Shown one piece after another: positions 48,260-60,738 of a stretch of DNA of 64,000 nucleotides. The translations under genes and the position numbers were made by a program. This stretch comes from Tragulus kanchil. Its lineage: Eukaryota > Chordata > Mammalia > Artiodactyla > Tragulidae. The notes below the pieces were generated by a model. That model was not told where the DNA came from, ran no database searches, and saw only the letters and a list, made by a program, of their open reading frames with translations. Where the stretch lies: assembly GCA_022376925.1 (NCBI GenBank), contig JAIOJX010000006.1:63759394-63823393 (forward strand), in the 5' to 3' direction. Each line of letters opens with the position of its first letter. Position 1 is the stretch's first letter.

Positions 48260-50380
48260 TGTTTAACAGTTTATTTTGAAATACTTTCTCCCTGTCCTAA
48301 AAATACTTTATATCCACAAATAGTTCAGTGTTTTTTGAAGGTTCTAGCCATTCCATCATTGCCCTCAAGATTTATTCTTAATTCATTAAAAAATATTTAA
48401 GTGTTTACTTTATGTGAACATCAGTCCAGGCTCAGCTATTTTCAAGTGTAAACTTCACCCTCAAGGAGCTTACATTCTATTGGGAGAGACATTCAATATT
48501 CTAGTGGATAAATAAACCTAGATACAATGAAAGGCATTAAAAATAATTTTTAAAATATGTAAAGGAAGGGAGAGAGAAAAGGATGTTGGAGTGCCATTTT
48601 ATAAAAGCAAGTATGGGGAAAAGAGACACTGAGTTGGGTATGTTCATGCAAAGATGTGAGTGAGCGAAGGAAGGAGACAAGGGTGTCTCCAGGTTTTAGG
48701 GAGAGGAAGCAGTAAGGTGAGGCTTTGAGCTAAGAAGAGGTCAGGCATGCTTGAGGCACAGCAGTAAGTCCAGTGAGGCCAGAGGCAGTGAGGAAGAAAA
48801 GTAGAGAGAGGTAAGTTCAGAGAGAAAGCCTGCCAAACTACCCAGAGCCTGTGATTCATATAAGGAGAATGGTTTAACACTAATGAGATGAGAAGGGCTT
48901 GAGCAGGCACATTGTTATCCACATCTCAGGTAGGATTCTGATAGATGATGGTAGATAGGTTACCATGAATAGTATCAGATTCTTGATCACCGAAGGAGAA
49001 GATTTCACACTGAGATCAAAAAAGACTTGGCTTTGGTCACTCAGAGCTTCGTGCAGGAAAGGAAAAAAGGATAGAGAAAGCTTCCAGCTAAAGGAACTGG
49101 AAAGGAGCCCCCAGAAGCCAGTTTAAACAAGGTATTTTGTACTTTCCAGTTGATTATTAACAATAGATCAAAAGACTATCTTAAGGCTGTAAAGGGCTTA
49201 CCAGGCCCACACCCAAAACAACAACATAAGATTAGCCAAGGATGGTCTCTAGCCATCAAGAGACATTAATGCAAAATAGTTGACCTCTGTAAGACAATAA
49301 AGGTTTTCATAGAATTTAATTTTTTTCTGTTTAACAGTTTATTTTGAAATACTTTCTCCCTGTCCTAAAAATACTTTATATCCACAAATAGTTCAGTGTT
49401 TTTTGAAGGTTCTAGCCATTCCATCATTGCCCTCAAGATTTATTCTTAATTCATTAAAAAATATTTAAGTGTTTACTTTATGTGAACATCAGTCCAGGCT
49501 CAGCTATTTTCAAGTGTAAACTTCACCCTCAAGGAGCTTACATTCTATTGGGAGAGACATTCAATATTCTAGTGGATAAATAAACCTAGATACAATGAAA
49601 GGCATTAAAATAATTTTTAAAATATGTAAAGGAAGGGAGAGAGAAAAGGATGTTGGAGTGCCATTTTATAAAAGCAAGTATGGGGAAAAGAGACACTGAG
49701 TTGGGTATGTTCATGCAAAGATGTGAGTGAGCGAAGGAAGGAGACAAGGGTGTCTCCAGGTTTTAGGGAGAGGAAGCAGTAAGGTGAGGCTTTGAGCTAA
49801 GAAGAGGTCAGGCATGCTTGAGGCACAGCAGTAAGTCCAGTGAGGCCAGAGGCAGTGAGGAAGAAAAGTAGAGAGAGGTAAGTTCAGAGAGAAAGCCTGC
49901 CAAACTACCCAGAGCCTGTGATTCATATAAGGAGAATGGTTTAACACTAATGAGATGAGAAGGGCTTGAGCAGGCACATTGTTATCCACATCTCAGGTAG
50001 GATTCTGATAGATGATGGTAGATAGGTTACCATGAATAGTATCAGATTCTTGATCACCGAAGGAGAAGATTTCACACTGAGATCAAAAAAGACTTGGCTT
50101 TGGTCACTCAGAGCTTCGTGCAGGAAAGGAAAAAAGGATAGAGAAAGCTTCCAGCTAAAGGAACTGGAAAGGAGCCCCCAGAAGCCAGTTTAAACAAGGT
50201 ATTTTGTACTTTCCAGTTGATTATTAACAATAGATCAAAAGACTATCTTAAGGCTGTAAAGGGCTTACCAGGCCCACACCCAAAACAACAACATAAGATT
50301 AGCCAAGGATGGTCTCTAGCCATCAGGACTAGATGAGACATTTCAATGCAAAATAGTTGACCTCTGTAAGACAATAAAGT
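48260..50380. repeat. Direct duplication D19 (period 1067)
   Basis: 48260 to about 49258 is repeated at 49328 to about 50325, with gapped matching to about 50380. It carries an old repeat and most of an LTR. Confidence 0.94.
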
Positions 50381-50512
50381 TGGTTTCAGAGTAGATCTTT
50401 TGTCATGGCAAACATTTTAGGCTAGAAAATGTTTCCCCCTCCCCTCCTCATCCTTGGAAACCACTGGCCTCCTTACCAAGTCTTCCTATTAACCCCTTTC
50501 CATTCAAAGGGT
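50003..50512 (-). mobile_element. Endogenous retroviral LTR, old copy 1
   Basis: Diverged relative of the neighbouring 50542-51100 element in the same orientation, sharing the segments CACTCAGAGCTTCGTGCAGG, GTTGATTATTAACAATAGAT and CTGGCCTCCTTACCAAGTCT in order. A first partial copy at about 48930-49305 comes from D19. It has no internal retroviral genes. Confidence 0.55.
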
Positions 50513-50541
50513 CAGTCTGAATGCTTCCTGGCAACAAGCTT

Positions 50542-51100
50542 GTGACAGATGATAGATGACGGTATGTTACTGTGAACGATGTTGGATTCTTGATCTCCAA
50601 TGGAGAAAAATTCACATTGGGATCAAAAGACTCGGCAATGGTCACTCAGAATTTCATGCTGTGAAAAGTTTATTAAAGTAATAAAGGATAGGGAAAAGCT
50701 TCTAGCATAGACACTGGAAGTGGGATAGAAGAGTATCCTGAGAAGTCACTTTAGACGTGGCATTTTATATTTTTCAGTTGGTTATTAACAGTAGTTTCAA
50801 AGAATATATTAAAGCAATAAAGGTCTTATCAGACCCATACCCACAACATACATCTTTAGATAACATAGGTACCAGTTAAGAAGAGAAACATGTCCTCCAG
50901 CAAGATACATTGTTACACATCTTAGCTCTGGACTTAAAAGAACATCTTAGGTAAAGTGGATTATTGTCATAGGCGAGGCAATCAAGGTAAAGGCACCTTG
51001 GCTAAAAATGTTTGTTCCTCATCCTCCTCCTCCTTGTCCTTGGAACCTGCTGGCCTCCTTACCAAGTCTGCCTATGAACTCCTTTCGCTTGAATAGATGC
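50542..51100 (-). mobile_element. Endogenous retroviral LTR, old copy 2
   Basis: On the reverse strand it shows a TATA-like ATATAAAATGCC, an AATAAA near 50670 and a U5-like end near 50545, the layout of a solo LTR. Part of its 5' side recurs at 51998-52190 through D20. No gag, pol or env sequence is attached. The exact ends are uncertain. Confidence 0.55.
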
Positions 51101-53050
51101 AGAGACACCAAGACAGTGCATTTCCCAGAGGAGGGGGGATGATTGTGCTGAACAAGGAAGGACCAATGAAGATGCTAAGGATTGTCAGATAGCAGAAAGA
51201 AAATTTAGGAACAGTCAGCAGGATTTGATCCCACATCGCACGTGGGTTTAAAAGAAAGAAGGGTTTCAGGAATGACTCCAAAATTTGGGGGTTGAGCAAA
51301 TGGGAGAAAGGTGGCAAAATTAAGAAGCTTAGAGGAAAAGCAGGTTTATGAGGGCTGGAAATCAAGAGTGCAATTTTGACTTTGCTAGGTTTGAGTTGCC
51401 TATCAATACATCCAAGGGAAGATGTCCAATTAGGTAGTAGGTATAAAAGTGTGAGTTCAAGGAAGAATTTGAAATTAGATATCTGGGAGTTGTTGCTCTA
51501 CATTGTTGTCTACAACCCTGAGGCCATTTCCCCCACAGACTACCATAAAACCCAGGGAATATAGATTATAAAATAATTGAGAGGCAGATAAAAATGATCT
51601 TAAGGTTTTTAGTTAGCATCTAGTGCTCAGTCTACTAGTCCATTCTTCTCTCCCTCTTCAAGAAAATGGTTTAATTTTCAACAAGAATTTTTGATGTTTT
51701 GAGGCTTTTTTGCCTTGGTATTTACATTTCTTGATAGCAAAAAAAATGAAAGAACAAATCATAAAAAAAAATACAAAATCTTACAGATTGCTCTTCTGGA
51801 AGAAAGTTGTTGGTATCCTGGTAATTTGTTTAAAAGGGTAAAAGAATTTTTAAGATTTTGAGAACAAAATCCATTTTGTTCTTATAGTGAAAGCACTTCT
51901 CTTTGTAATCTTACTAAGCCTTATAGAGAAAGTGACCCTATATAACAAGATCTTTACCAACATTTTGGGCCCCAAAACATATGTTTTGTACAAGTTGATT
52001 GTTACACATCTTAGCTCTGGACTTAAAAGAACATCTTAGGTAAAGTGGATTATTGTCATAGGCGAGGCAATCAAGGTAAAGGCACCTTGGCTAAAAATGT
52101 TTGTTCCTCATCCTCCTCCTCCTTGTCCTTGGAACCTGCTGGCCTCCTTACCAAGTCTGCCTATGAACTCCTTTCGCTTGAATAGATGCAGAGACACCAA
52201 GACAGTGCATTTCCCAGAGGAGGGGGGATGATTGTGCTGAACAAGGAAGGACCAATGAAGATGCTAAGGATTGTCAGATAGCAGAAAGAAAATTTAGGAA
52301 CAGTCAGCAGGATTTGATCCCACATCGCACGTGGGTTTAAAAGAAAGAAGGGTTTCAGGAATGACTCCAAAATTTGGGGGTTGAGCAAATGGGAGAAAGG
52401 TGGCAAAATTAAGAAGCTTAGAGGAAAAGCAGGTTTATGAGGGCTGGAAATCAAGAGTGCAATTTTGACTTTGCTAGGTTTGAGTTGCCTATCAATACAT
52501 CCAAGGGAAGATGTCCAATTAGGTAGTAGGTATAAAAGTGTGAGTTCAAGGAAGAATTTGAAATTAGATATCTGGGAGTTGTTGCTCTACATTGTTGTCT
52601 ACAACCCTGAGGCCATTTCCCCCACAGACTACCATAAAACCCAGGGAATATAGATTATAAAATAATTGAGAGGCAGATAAAAATGATCTTAAGGTTTTTA
52701 GTTAGCATCTAGTGCTCAGTCTACTAGTCCATTCTTCTCTCCCTCTTCAAGAAAATGGTTTAATTTTCAACAAGAATTTTTGATGTTTTGAGGCTTTTTT
52801 GCCTTGGTATTTACATTTCTTGATAGCAAAAAAAAAAATGAAAGAACAAATCATAAAAAAAAATACAAAATCTTACAGATTGCTCTTCTGGAAGAAAGTT
52901 GTTGGTATCCTGGTAATTTGTTTAAAAGGGTAAAAGAATTTTTAAGATTTTGAGAACAAAATCCATTTTGTTCTTATAGTGAAAGCACTTCTCTTTGTAA
53001 TCTTACTAAGCCTTATAGAGAAAGTGACCCTATATAACAAGATCTTTACC
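50909..53050. repeat. Direct duplication D20 (period 1089)
   Basis: 50909-51960 is repeated at 51998 to about 53050, including the end of the second LTR. The filler contains a short palindromic stretch. Confidence 0.95.
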
Positions 53051-53349
53051 ACATTCATCTGTGTTTGCCTGAAAACCAAAATCACTATGTCTTTACCCCA
53101 GTAGCCAAGTCAATCTTCAAGACAACCATTACGCCTGGAACCTCAGTCAAGCCATAAGTGGAAGTTGTTTGGAAAGGGCCAGACTTGCTCTCCAGGGAGC
53201 CAGTATGCCATGGACTAGGACAAACCCTGAGATGTACACCTTCACCTTCTGCCTAGGTGTTTGTTTCAGTACACAGATTCCTAACCCTACTTTGAACCCC
53301 AGATCATTTGACTGGTGTCCCAAAATTATATTCAGCACATAGCTTTTCA

Positions 53350-53460
53350 AGCATAATTTCACACCTAATCTGCTTCAAGACTCAAAGTAACCCTGAGAGG
53401 TATCATTACTTTCACAGTTATACAGATAAGACTAGAAATATACAAGAGTGTGTGCACACA
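53350..53460 (+). repeat. MIR-like relic
   Basis: AGTAACCCTGAGAGGTATCA resembles a MIR segment. Weak. Confidence 0.4.
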
Positions 53461-53999
53461 GAAAAATCAGTGCTAAATAATTGCCAAGTGAGTAAGATAA
53501 ACCACACATGCTATAGAAACCCAAAGTTTAAAAAAAAAAAAAAACTGTAGCAAGCAAGAAAGGAAAAGAAACAGAAATTCTAATTTACAAAAAAAAAAAA
53601 AAAACCTGTTGTAAGAGAGAAAGGAAAAAATAGGAATCTTTGATTTTTATTCTTACAGGTGAACTTGAAGTCTAATTCTGTTATTTTCATAACATTAATA
53701 CTCTAAAGTTTTTACATTTACCTGACAGGACTTCCAGTTTCCATAAACACAACTACGTAACTAATCTCTCTCATTTCCTTTCACCCCTCACTCTTTCTCT
53801 TTTTGCTAATTACAGATTAGTCACAAAAATACTTAGATAAACTTCAACCAGATCAAATTTAGCCTGAAAACCTGAAACCTAGATAGGTTACATGCATATG
53901 AATGAAAATTTCGCTGTATTAGAAGGAGACTTAAAACTACTACATAAAGCAAAGACTTTTCCAGAAATTATATCATATGAAAATCTCTACCAATATAAT

Positions 54000-54697
54000 T
54001 CTGGGATCTTTCAATACTTCTCTAACTCCTCAGCGTATCAGTCCAAGACTCTTGTCTTTATTAACATGGAAAGAGACTGGGCAGTGATTTGCTAATTATA
54101 CTTTTTTATTAACTCAGGATATTTATTTATTCACTTATGAAAAAAGAACACACTTAATCAAAGTCTTTCCAGAAACCAAAGATACTAGCTCTAGGATATT
54201 TTTGCCTTCTGAAGAAGTCAGTCTAGGTCTATGGTGTTTAATTATGTAAACTCCTGCAGTATATGTACCTAGACAAATGGTCTCCTCAAGCAATAAAATA
54301 CCAAGGAACTCTAAGGGACTAAAAATAACTGCGTGTTTGCACAGTTGGGGCAAGTTATGAACAATAAAATACAAAAAGGCCAAATCCCAACTTCCAGTTT
54401 CTGAGGTGCAGGGAGCAAAAGCAGGATACTGAACATGATCGCTACACACAGCACTATCAAGGAGGTAGGCAGACCACCTAAGCCTCCCCTTAACCCAGTC
54501 GATATATCTGACCCTACTCTCATCCCATTAAATGGACCAGCTCCCTCCCCCCTCAAAGAGTGAGCAAGAGAGACAGTTACTTGTTTTTACTCTTTCATTC
54601 TGCAGCTAGAGTCCCAGTAAATCCTTGCCTGAATTTTTCATCTGGGTTCTTATCAATTTCTATTGATTAAAGACTCCAAGAACCTAGATCAGTAACA
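54000..54697 (+). mobile_element. Endogenous retroviral LTR of another family
   Basis: The 3' part carries AGTCCCAGTAAATCCTTGCC, TGGGTTCTTATCAATTTCTA and a TTGATTAAAGA end typical of a ruminant LTR R-U5. The left boundary is uncertain and may extend to about 53545. No coding region follows; it looks like a solo LTR. Confidence 0.5.
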
Positions 54698-54899
54698 CCA
54701 TGTATGTCATGAATTACTGGTCTCAGCTGATTTCATCGAACAATTTCTGGAGATACCTCCTATTGTTGTCAACACTGATGGCAAAGCCCATGCACCTTTA
54801 CTGCCCTTTCTGGAAGCCACAAGCCACTCAGATCTTGACTCCTTTGCATCCTACCACAGAGCTCCTAATGGGAAAGCTATCTCCAGATTCTTTAATTTC

Positions 54900-55665
54900 T
54901 ACCAGCAATGTTTTCTAGTTGTCAGTGTTCAGGTGTTGCATCTATTCTATTAAGTTTATCTATAAATATTTCATATATTTGATCCTGCTGCAAGTGGTAT
55001 TCCTTTTAATTCCAGTTTTCAATTATTCATTCTAGTATATAGAAATACAATTGATTTTTATGTGTGAATTTTGGATTCTGTGACATTGCTATACTTACTT
55101 ATTACAGCTTTTAAGAGATCTACCTGCTGCTGCACATTATGAGAGAAAGAATACATAAGAATGGGAAGAGTGTCACTGCCTTTATCATTTATTTATTGTT
55201 TTTTTATTATTAATTATTTTTACTTTGCTTTTACAGAGTTTTGTTGTTTACAGCTCTACGTAAGCCCCAATCAGTCATAGGTATATTTTTGACCCCCTCC
55301 CATCTGAGCCCCACTTCCGCTCCCTCCCCATACCAGCCCTCCAGGTCCTTGCATAGCCCCCATGAAAGTTTCCTTAATCCTACAGCATATTCATAATGGT
55401 TATCTCTTTTACATAGAATACTGCAAGTTTTCATGTTACTCTTTTCCTACCTCTCACCCACTCTTTCCTCCCTGCAATGTCCATAGGTCTGTTCTCTATG
55501 TCTATTTCACCATTGCTGTGCATTTTATCAGTATCATCTTTCTAGATTTCATATATATCAGTATACTATATTTGTCCTTCTCTTTTTGACTTACTTCACT
55601 TTGTATAATAGGTTCTAGATTCATCCACCTCTAAATATAGTATGCATTTATTTTTTTTTAAATAT
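54900..55665 (-). mobile_element. L1 fragments, antisense
   Basis: 54910-55130 reads as antisense ORF2 (AGAAATACAATTGATTTTTA). 55190-55665 reads as the antisense 3' end (TTTTACAGAGTTTTGTTGTT, CTTACTTCACTTTGTATAAT). Confidence 0.65.
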
Positions 55666-55674
55666 ATATGTATG

Positions 55675-55925
55675 GGCTTCCCTGGTGGTCCAAGTGGGTA
55701 AGGAGTCTGCCTTGCAATGCAGGGGCTGCAGGTTCAATCCCTGGCCTGGGAGGATCCCATGTGCGAGGAGCGGTTGGACTGGCATGTCCAATTGCAGGTC
55801 AGCACTCTGGGGCACATACACCCAGAGCTGGTGCTCTGCAACGGGAGAGGCTGCTGCAGTGGGAGGCCCACACAGGCCAAGGAATAAAGATAGATGAAAA
55901 TAAATAAATAAAAAGCCAATTTAAA
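55675..55925 (+). mobile_element. CHR-type SINE, diverged
   Basis: The shared head and body are recognisable, ending in AAAT repeats. It sits next to an antisense L1 3' end. The flanks are AT-rich and no target-site duplication could be fixed. Confidence 0.8.
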
Positions 55926-56950
55926 AAATATCCATAAAAAGCATTTAAGTATATATATATATGTGTGTGCTTATTTATCTCTGAAAAAAATCAGTGCTTC
56001 TATAAGACATTATAATCTAATTTATTAATATTCTCCCATATCAATACCTTTCAGAAGTTGGAAAGCATTTCCCATTTTCACAATTATAGGATAGAACATT
56101 TTTCAGTTACAGACACTAACAGAGAGACACATAAGCACACAAAAAAATCATGGCATCAGTCTCACACTTCAGCTGAGTCAAGAATCAACACAGAAATACA
56201 AAAACTAAGTGGTCTAGATCATATAGCATTATCCTTCTTCCTAATGAGCACAAAATTCTGAATTGCTGTGGCAAATAGATGAACACAAAAACAGCCAGTC
56301 ACTTTCTCTGTTGTTTCTCAGCCAACTGAGAATTCATCTCCATCATCTAGAAAGGTAATCAAACATGCTCTAAAACCAAATTTCCAATCACTGAGGCAAC
56401 AAATTGAGAATATATCATTGATTATGGGCAAATCAGAAAAGAAAACAAAACAAAAAAATCAGTAGAGAATAAAAACTAGAGAAACAGAGTAACCAAAGCT
56501 TAAGTTCTACTGTTACTTGGAATTAACCCTGGAAGCCAAGAAAAGATATGTCAAGGTTAAGTAACCATTAGTGACCTTCTCCAGAAGTGTGGTTTTCTAG
56601 ACATTAATGCATTGCCAGGAGAGCCCACTCAAGTTTCTCAGTGGAACTTCCAAAACTGCTAAACTATAATTTTCTAAAAAGTAAAATTATGACTCTCAAA
56701 AAAACATAAAACAAACATGTATCAAAGAATTTGTTTATTCTAATAATTAACAGGTGTACTAGTCAGATTTTGAAGAGTATATATGTGCATTTAAGTACAT
56801 TGAAATGATGCATTGATAATAAATGCAAACTGGTTAAAATTCTATAGATCAATAAAATATAAATTTTACATTTCAAAGTTTTATCTCTGTGAGACAATAT
56901 GCCATTGACAATTATCATCATGATAAGGTCAGTAATCATCCATCCCTATT

Positions 56951-57163
56951 GTCGCTATTGTTTAGTCTCTAAATCATGGCCAGCTCTTTTGTGACCTCAT
57001 GGACTGTAGCCCTCCAGCTCCTCTGTCCATGGAATTTCCCAGACAAAAATATTGGAGTGGTTTGCCATTTTCTTCTCCAGAGAATCTTCCAGACCCACGG
57101 ATGGAACCCAAATCTCCTGCATTGACAAGTGTGTTCTTTATCACTGAGCCATCTGGGAAGCCT
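56951..57163 (-). mobile_element. Bov-tA SINE, antisense
   Basis: Carries CATGGACTGTAGCC and the terminal CTGAGCCATCTGGGAAGCC, the reverse of a Bov-tA head. Confidence 0.82.
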
Positions 57164-57239
57164 GGCAGGATACAAAGTTATTAAAATATTATTTGGCATA
57201 TTCCCTATGCTGTACATTATATCCCCATGACACTTTTCT

Positions 57240-57475
57240 GTGTGTGTGTTTATGTGCATGCAGATGCATGCACACTGTCTTGTCCAATTCTTTACAAACA
57301 CAAGGACTGTAGTTGGTCAAGCTCCTCTGTCCAGGAACATTTCCAGGCAAGAATACTGGAGTGGGTTACCATTTCCTACTCCAGGGGATCTTTCTAATCC
57401 AGGGACCAAACCTGCATCTCTTGCATCTCCTGCATTAGCAGGCAGAGTCTTTATCACTAGCCTCACTGGGAAGCC
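57240..57475 (-). mobile_element. Bov-A/Bov-tA SINE, antisense
   Basis: Diverged copy with CCAGGCAAGAATACTGGAGT and a terminal CACTGGGAAGCCC. Its last 87 bp recurs at 58553-58639 through D21. Confidence 0.78.
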
Positions 57476-59710
57476 CAGTTATTTTATAGCTGGAGGATTT
57501 TTACCCCTTAATCCAACTCATCTATTTGGTCTAACCTCCCACTCCCTCCTCTGGCAACCACCAGTATGTTCTCTGTTCCTACGAGACTGTTTCTGTTTTG
57601 TTTGTTCATTTGTTTTGCTTTTTTTTTAGACTATTTGCATTTCTATGGACAAGACTGTTTGCATTATTGTGGATTGGAAATTTTTAGATTGCTATCAGGT
57701 TTCTACAACTTTAGTTTCTATCCCTATTGAACTATAAAATAGACTAGTCAGTCAGACAGTGAAATAATCAAATACAATCAAATAATCCCAGAATGATCAG
57801 CTAGACAGTACTCACCACTCAGTTGAAAGAACACTCATTGCTCTGTTTTTCTCTAAGTCTCATAGTTTTTCTGGAAATTTAAAATTAATAACCAAAATAA
57901 AACTTCCAACATTAGCTTATTCAGTCCTATATAATTAATTCTTTGTCCAGTTTTTATATACTTTTTAAGTCTGTTTTCATATATCTATCTGGACTAAGAA
58001 AAACTGCACAGGTACGTTGCAAGCATTCCACTAGAGCTAGCTATAATTTGAAAGCCAGTTCTAATATTAGTTCCTAATATGGTGAGATTTTGAGTTTACT
58101 TTTATCTTTTTGAATTTTTACAAATGAAATCAATATAAATAAAGTTAAAACTTAAATAAAAAACAGCCTTCTACAGTATGGAGAACTTGGGAGCAACCTA
58201 GATGTCCATTGACGAATGAATGGATACAGAAACTCTGGTACATATATACAATTGAATACTACTCAGCTGTTAAAAGAAATGCAGAAGACTCAGTCCTAAT
58301 GAAGTGGCTGGCTCTAGAACCCATCATAAAAAGTGAAGTAAGTCAAAAAGAGAAAGACAAATACGGTGTACTAACACACATATATGGAATCTAGTAGGAT
58401 GGTCTTGATAACACACGCAGGGAACTCATGGAAAAACAGATAGAGCATAGACATAGGGACATTGTGGGGAAGAAATAGGGAGGGGGAAGCATGGAGGGAG
58501 TAACATGGAAACCTATACTGTTATGTGTGGAAAAGAATAGCTAGGGTAGTGGTCTTTCTAATCCAGGGACCAAACCTGCATCTCTTGCATCTCCTGCATT
58601 AGCAGGCAGAGTCTTTATCACTAGCCTCACTGGGAAGCCCAGTTATTTTATAGCTGGAGGATTTTTACCCCTTAATCCAACTCATCTATTTGGTCTAACC
58701 TCCCACTCCCTCCTCTGGCAACCACCAGTATGTTCTCTGTTCCTACGAGACTGTTTCTGTTTTGTTTGTTCATTTGTTTTGCTTTTTTTTTAGACTATTT
58801 GCATTTCTATGGACAAGACTGTTTGCATTATTGTGGATTGGAAATTTTTAGATTGCTATCAGGTTTCTACAACTTTAGTTTCTATCCCTATTGAACTATA
58901 AAATAGACTAGTCAGTCAGACAGTGAAATAATCAAATACAATCAAATAATCCCAGAATGATCAGCTAGACAGTACTCACCACTCAGTTGAAAGAACACTC
59001 ATTGCTCTGTTTTTCTCTAAGTCTCATAGTTTTTCTGGAAATTTAAAATTAATAACCAAAATAAAACTTCCAACATTAGCTTATTCAGTCCTATATAATT
59101 AATTCTTTGTCCAGTTTTTATATACTTTTTAAGTCTGTTTTCATATATCTATCTGGACTAAGAAAAACTGCACAGGTACGTTGCAAGCATTCCACTAGAG
59201 CTAGCTATAATTTGAAAGCCAGTTCTAATATTAGTTCCTAATATGGTGAGATTTTGAGTTTACTTTTATCTTTTTGAATTTTTACAAATGAAATCAATAT
59301 AAATAAAGTTAAAACTTAAATAAAAAACAGCCTTCTACAGTATGGAGAACTTGGGAGCAACCTAGATGTCCATTGACGAATGAATGGATACAGAAACTCT
59401 GGTACATATATACAATTGAATACTACTCAGCTGTTAAAAGAAATGCAGAAGACTCAGTCCTAATGAAGTGGCTGGCTCTAGAACCCATCATAAAAAGTGA
59501 AGTAAGTCAAAAAGAGAAAGACAAATACGGTGTACTAACACACATATATGGAATCTAGTAGGATGGTCTTGATAACACACGCAGGGAACTCATGGAAAAA
59601 CAGATAGAGCATAGACATAGGGACATTGTGGGGAAGAAATAGGGAGGGGGAAGCATGGAGGGAGTAACATGGAAACCTATACTGTTATGTGTGGAAAAGA
59701 TAGCTAGGGT
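57389..59710. repeat. Direct duplication D21 (period 1164)
   Basis: 57389-58547 is repeated at 58553-59710. It spans the end of a Bov-tA-like SINE and part of an L1 3' end, and follows the longest duplication-free stretch (about 53051-57388). Confidence 0.95.
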
Positions 59711-59895
59711 CATAGAGCTAAGGGAATAGGAGTGCTTACAATGGCTTGGGGCGAAGGTCTGGAAGGGTGGGATGGGGGCACCTGGGGGGGGTGGGGACCA
59801 TGGATATGCATATGACTGATCTGGGAACATACATGTCTGTGAACTACAAAACTCTGTAAAACCTTTAAAATAAAGAATAATAATAAAAAAAAAAG
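58155..59895 (+). mobile_element. L1 3' end, sense, duplicated
   Basis: Sense L1 terminus: GATGTCCATTGACGAATGAA, TACTACTCAGCTGTTAAAAG, ending ACAAAACTCTGTAAAACC and an A run at 59880-59895. The complete run is 59319-59895; 58155-58547 is the first D21 copy. Confidence 0.72.
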
Positions 59896-60417
59896 TTAAC
59901 ACAGGTTTCATGAAAGCCCAAATCACAACAGGAAATAAATGTGTGATCTAGAAGAATGTATTACTGCTACCAAAATTCACCTTAAAAATTAATATCTCCC
60001 CCAAAATGCTACTTTAGCTGATTAAAAATGTGTGTGTATATATATATAAAAAACAAAACAAAACCAAAAAAAAGTCTTCTAAGTCAAAACACTGCTTTCT
60101 CCATGCATTTAGCCAGACACTATTCTTCAGAAAGTTGGTTACTGGTTCAGAGTGCTGAGAGATAGAATTTTTGACAAAGGACACTTCGTAGAGTGAGACT
60201 TTTGAGGACAAGTGATGTGGCCTCTGGAAATTGACTGAGCACCTAGAGGAGTACTTGGCATCTGCTCCTTGAGAGCTGGGAAAGGGCAGGCAGGTACAGA
60301 GACTCCAGGCAAGGACTAGCAGTTGTTCCCTTGTCTGTATTTACCCAGAAACCACCCTTCCAAACCACATCTGACAGATCACTGGTGACATTTCTATTAC
60401 TAAAGTTGTATGATACC

Positions 60418-60738
60418 GGGCTTCCCCTGGTGGTCCAGTGGGTAAGGACACTGCCTTGCAGTGCAAGGGGCGCCAGTTCGATCCCTGGCCTGGGAAGATC
60501 CCACGTGTTGTGGAGCGGCTGGACCAATGTGTCCAATCACCGAGCCAGAGCCGGTGCTCTGCAGTGACAGACGCCACCGCGATGGGAGTCCCATAGGAGC
60601 CAAAGGACAAAGACGGATGAAAATAGAGAAATGAAAAGATCAACAGAAGTGGCCCGCCCACTCCCCTCCCTCCCCAACCCAACCCCCGCCCAAAATAAAT
60701 AAATAAATAAATCTTTAAAAAAAGAAGAAGAAGAAGAA
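60418..60738 (+). mobile_element. CHR-type SINE, full length with intact C-rich tail
   Basis: Head, body, C-rich tail, (AAAT)n and (AAG)n are all present. The near-perfect flanking repeats are GTATGATACC at 60408-60417 and GTATGATGCC at 60739-60748. Confidence 0.87.

Larger units (their letters stand above)
46425..48554. repeat. Direct duplication D18 (period 1079)
   Basis: 46425 to about 47475 is repeated at 47504 to about 48554 and carries a CHR-type SINE. It chains with D17, so about 256 bp occurs three times. Confidence 0.95.
47300..51500 (+). repeat. Old mammalian interspersed repeat, split by LTRs
   Basis: 47300-48900 (GGAGCTTACATTCTATTGGG, then a purine-rich tract) and 51100-51500 (CAATACATCCAAGGGAAGAT, ATTAGGTAGTAGGTATAAAA) look like the two parts of one old repeat with the LTR pair between them. 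A relative is at 16730-17040. I cannot name the family. Confidence 0.4.

Noticed and set aside
51072..51365. 97-residue minus-strand open frame beside the LTR
   Set aside because: No similarity to retroviral proteins can be seen and it overlaps an old interspersed repeat.
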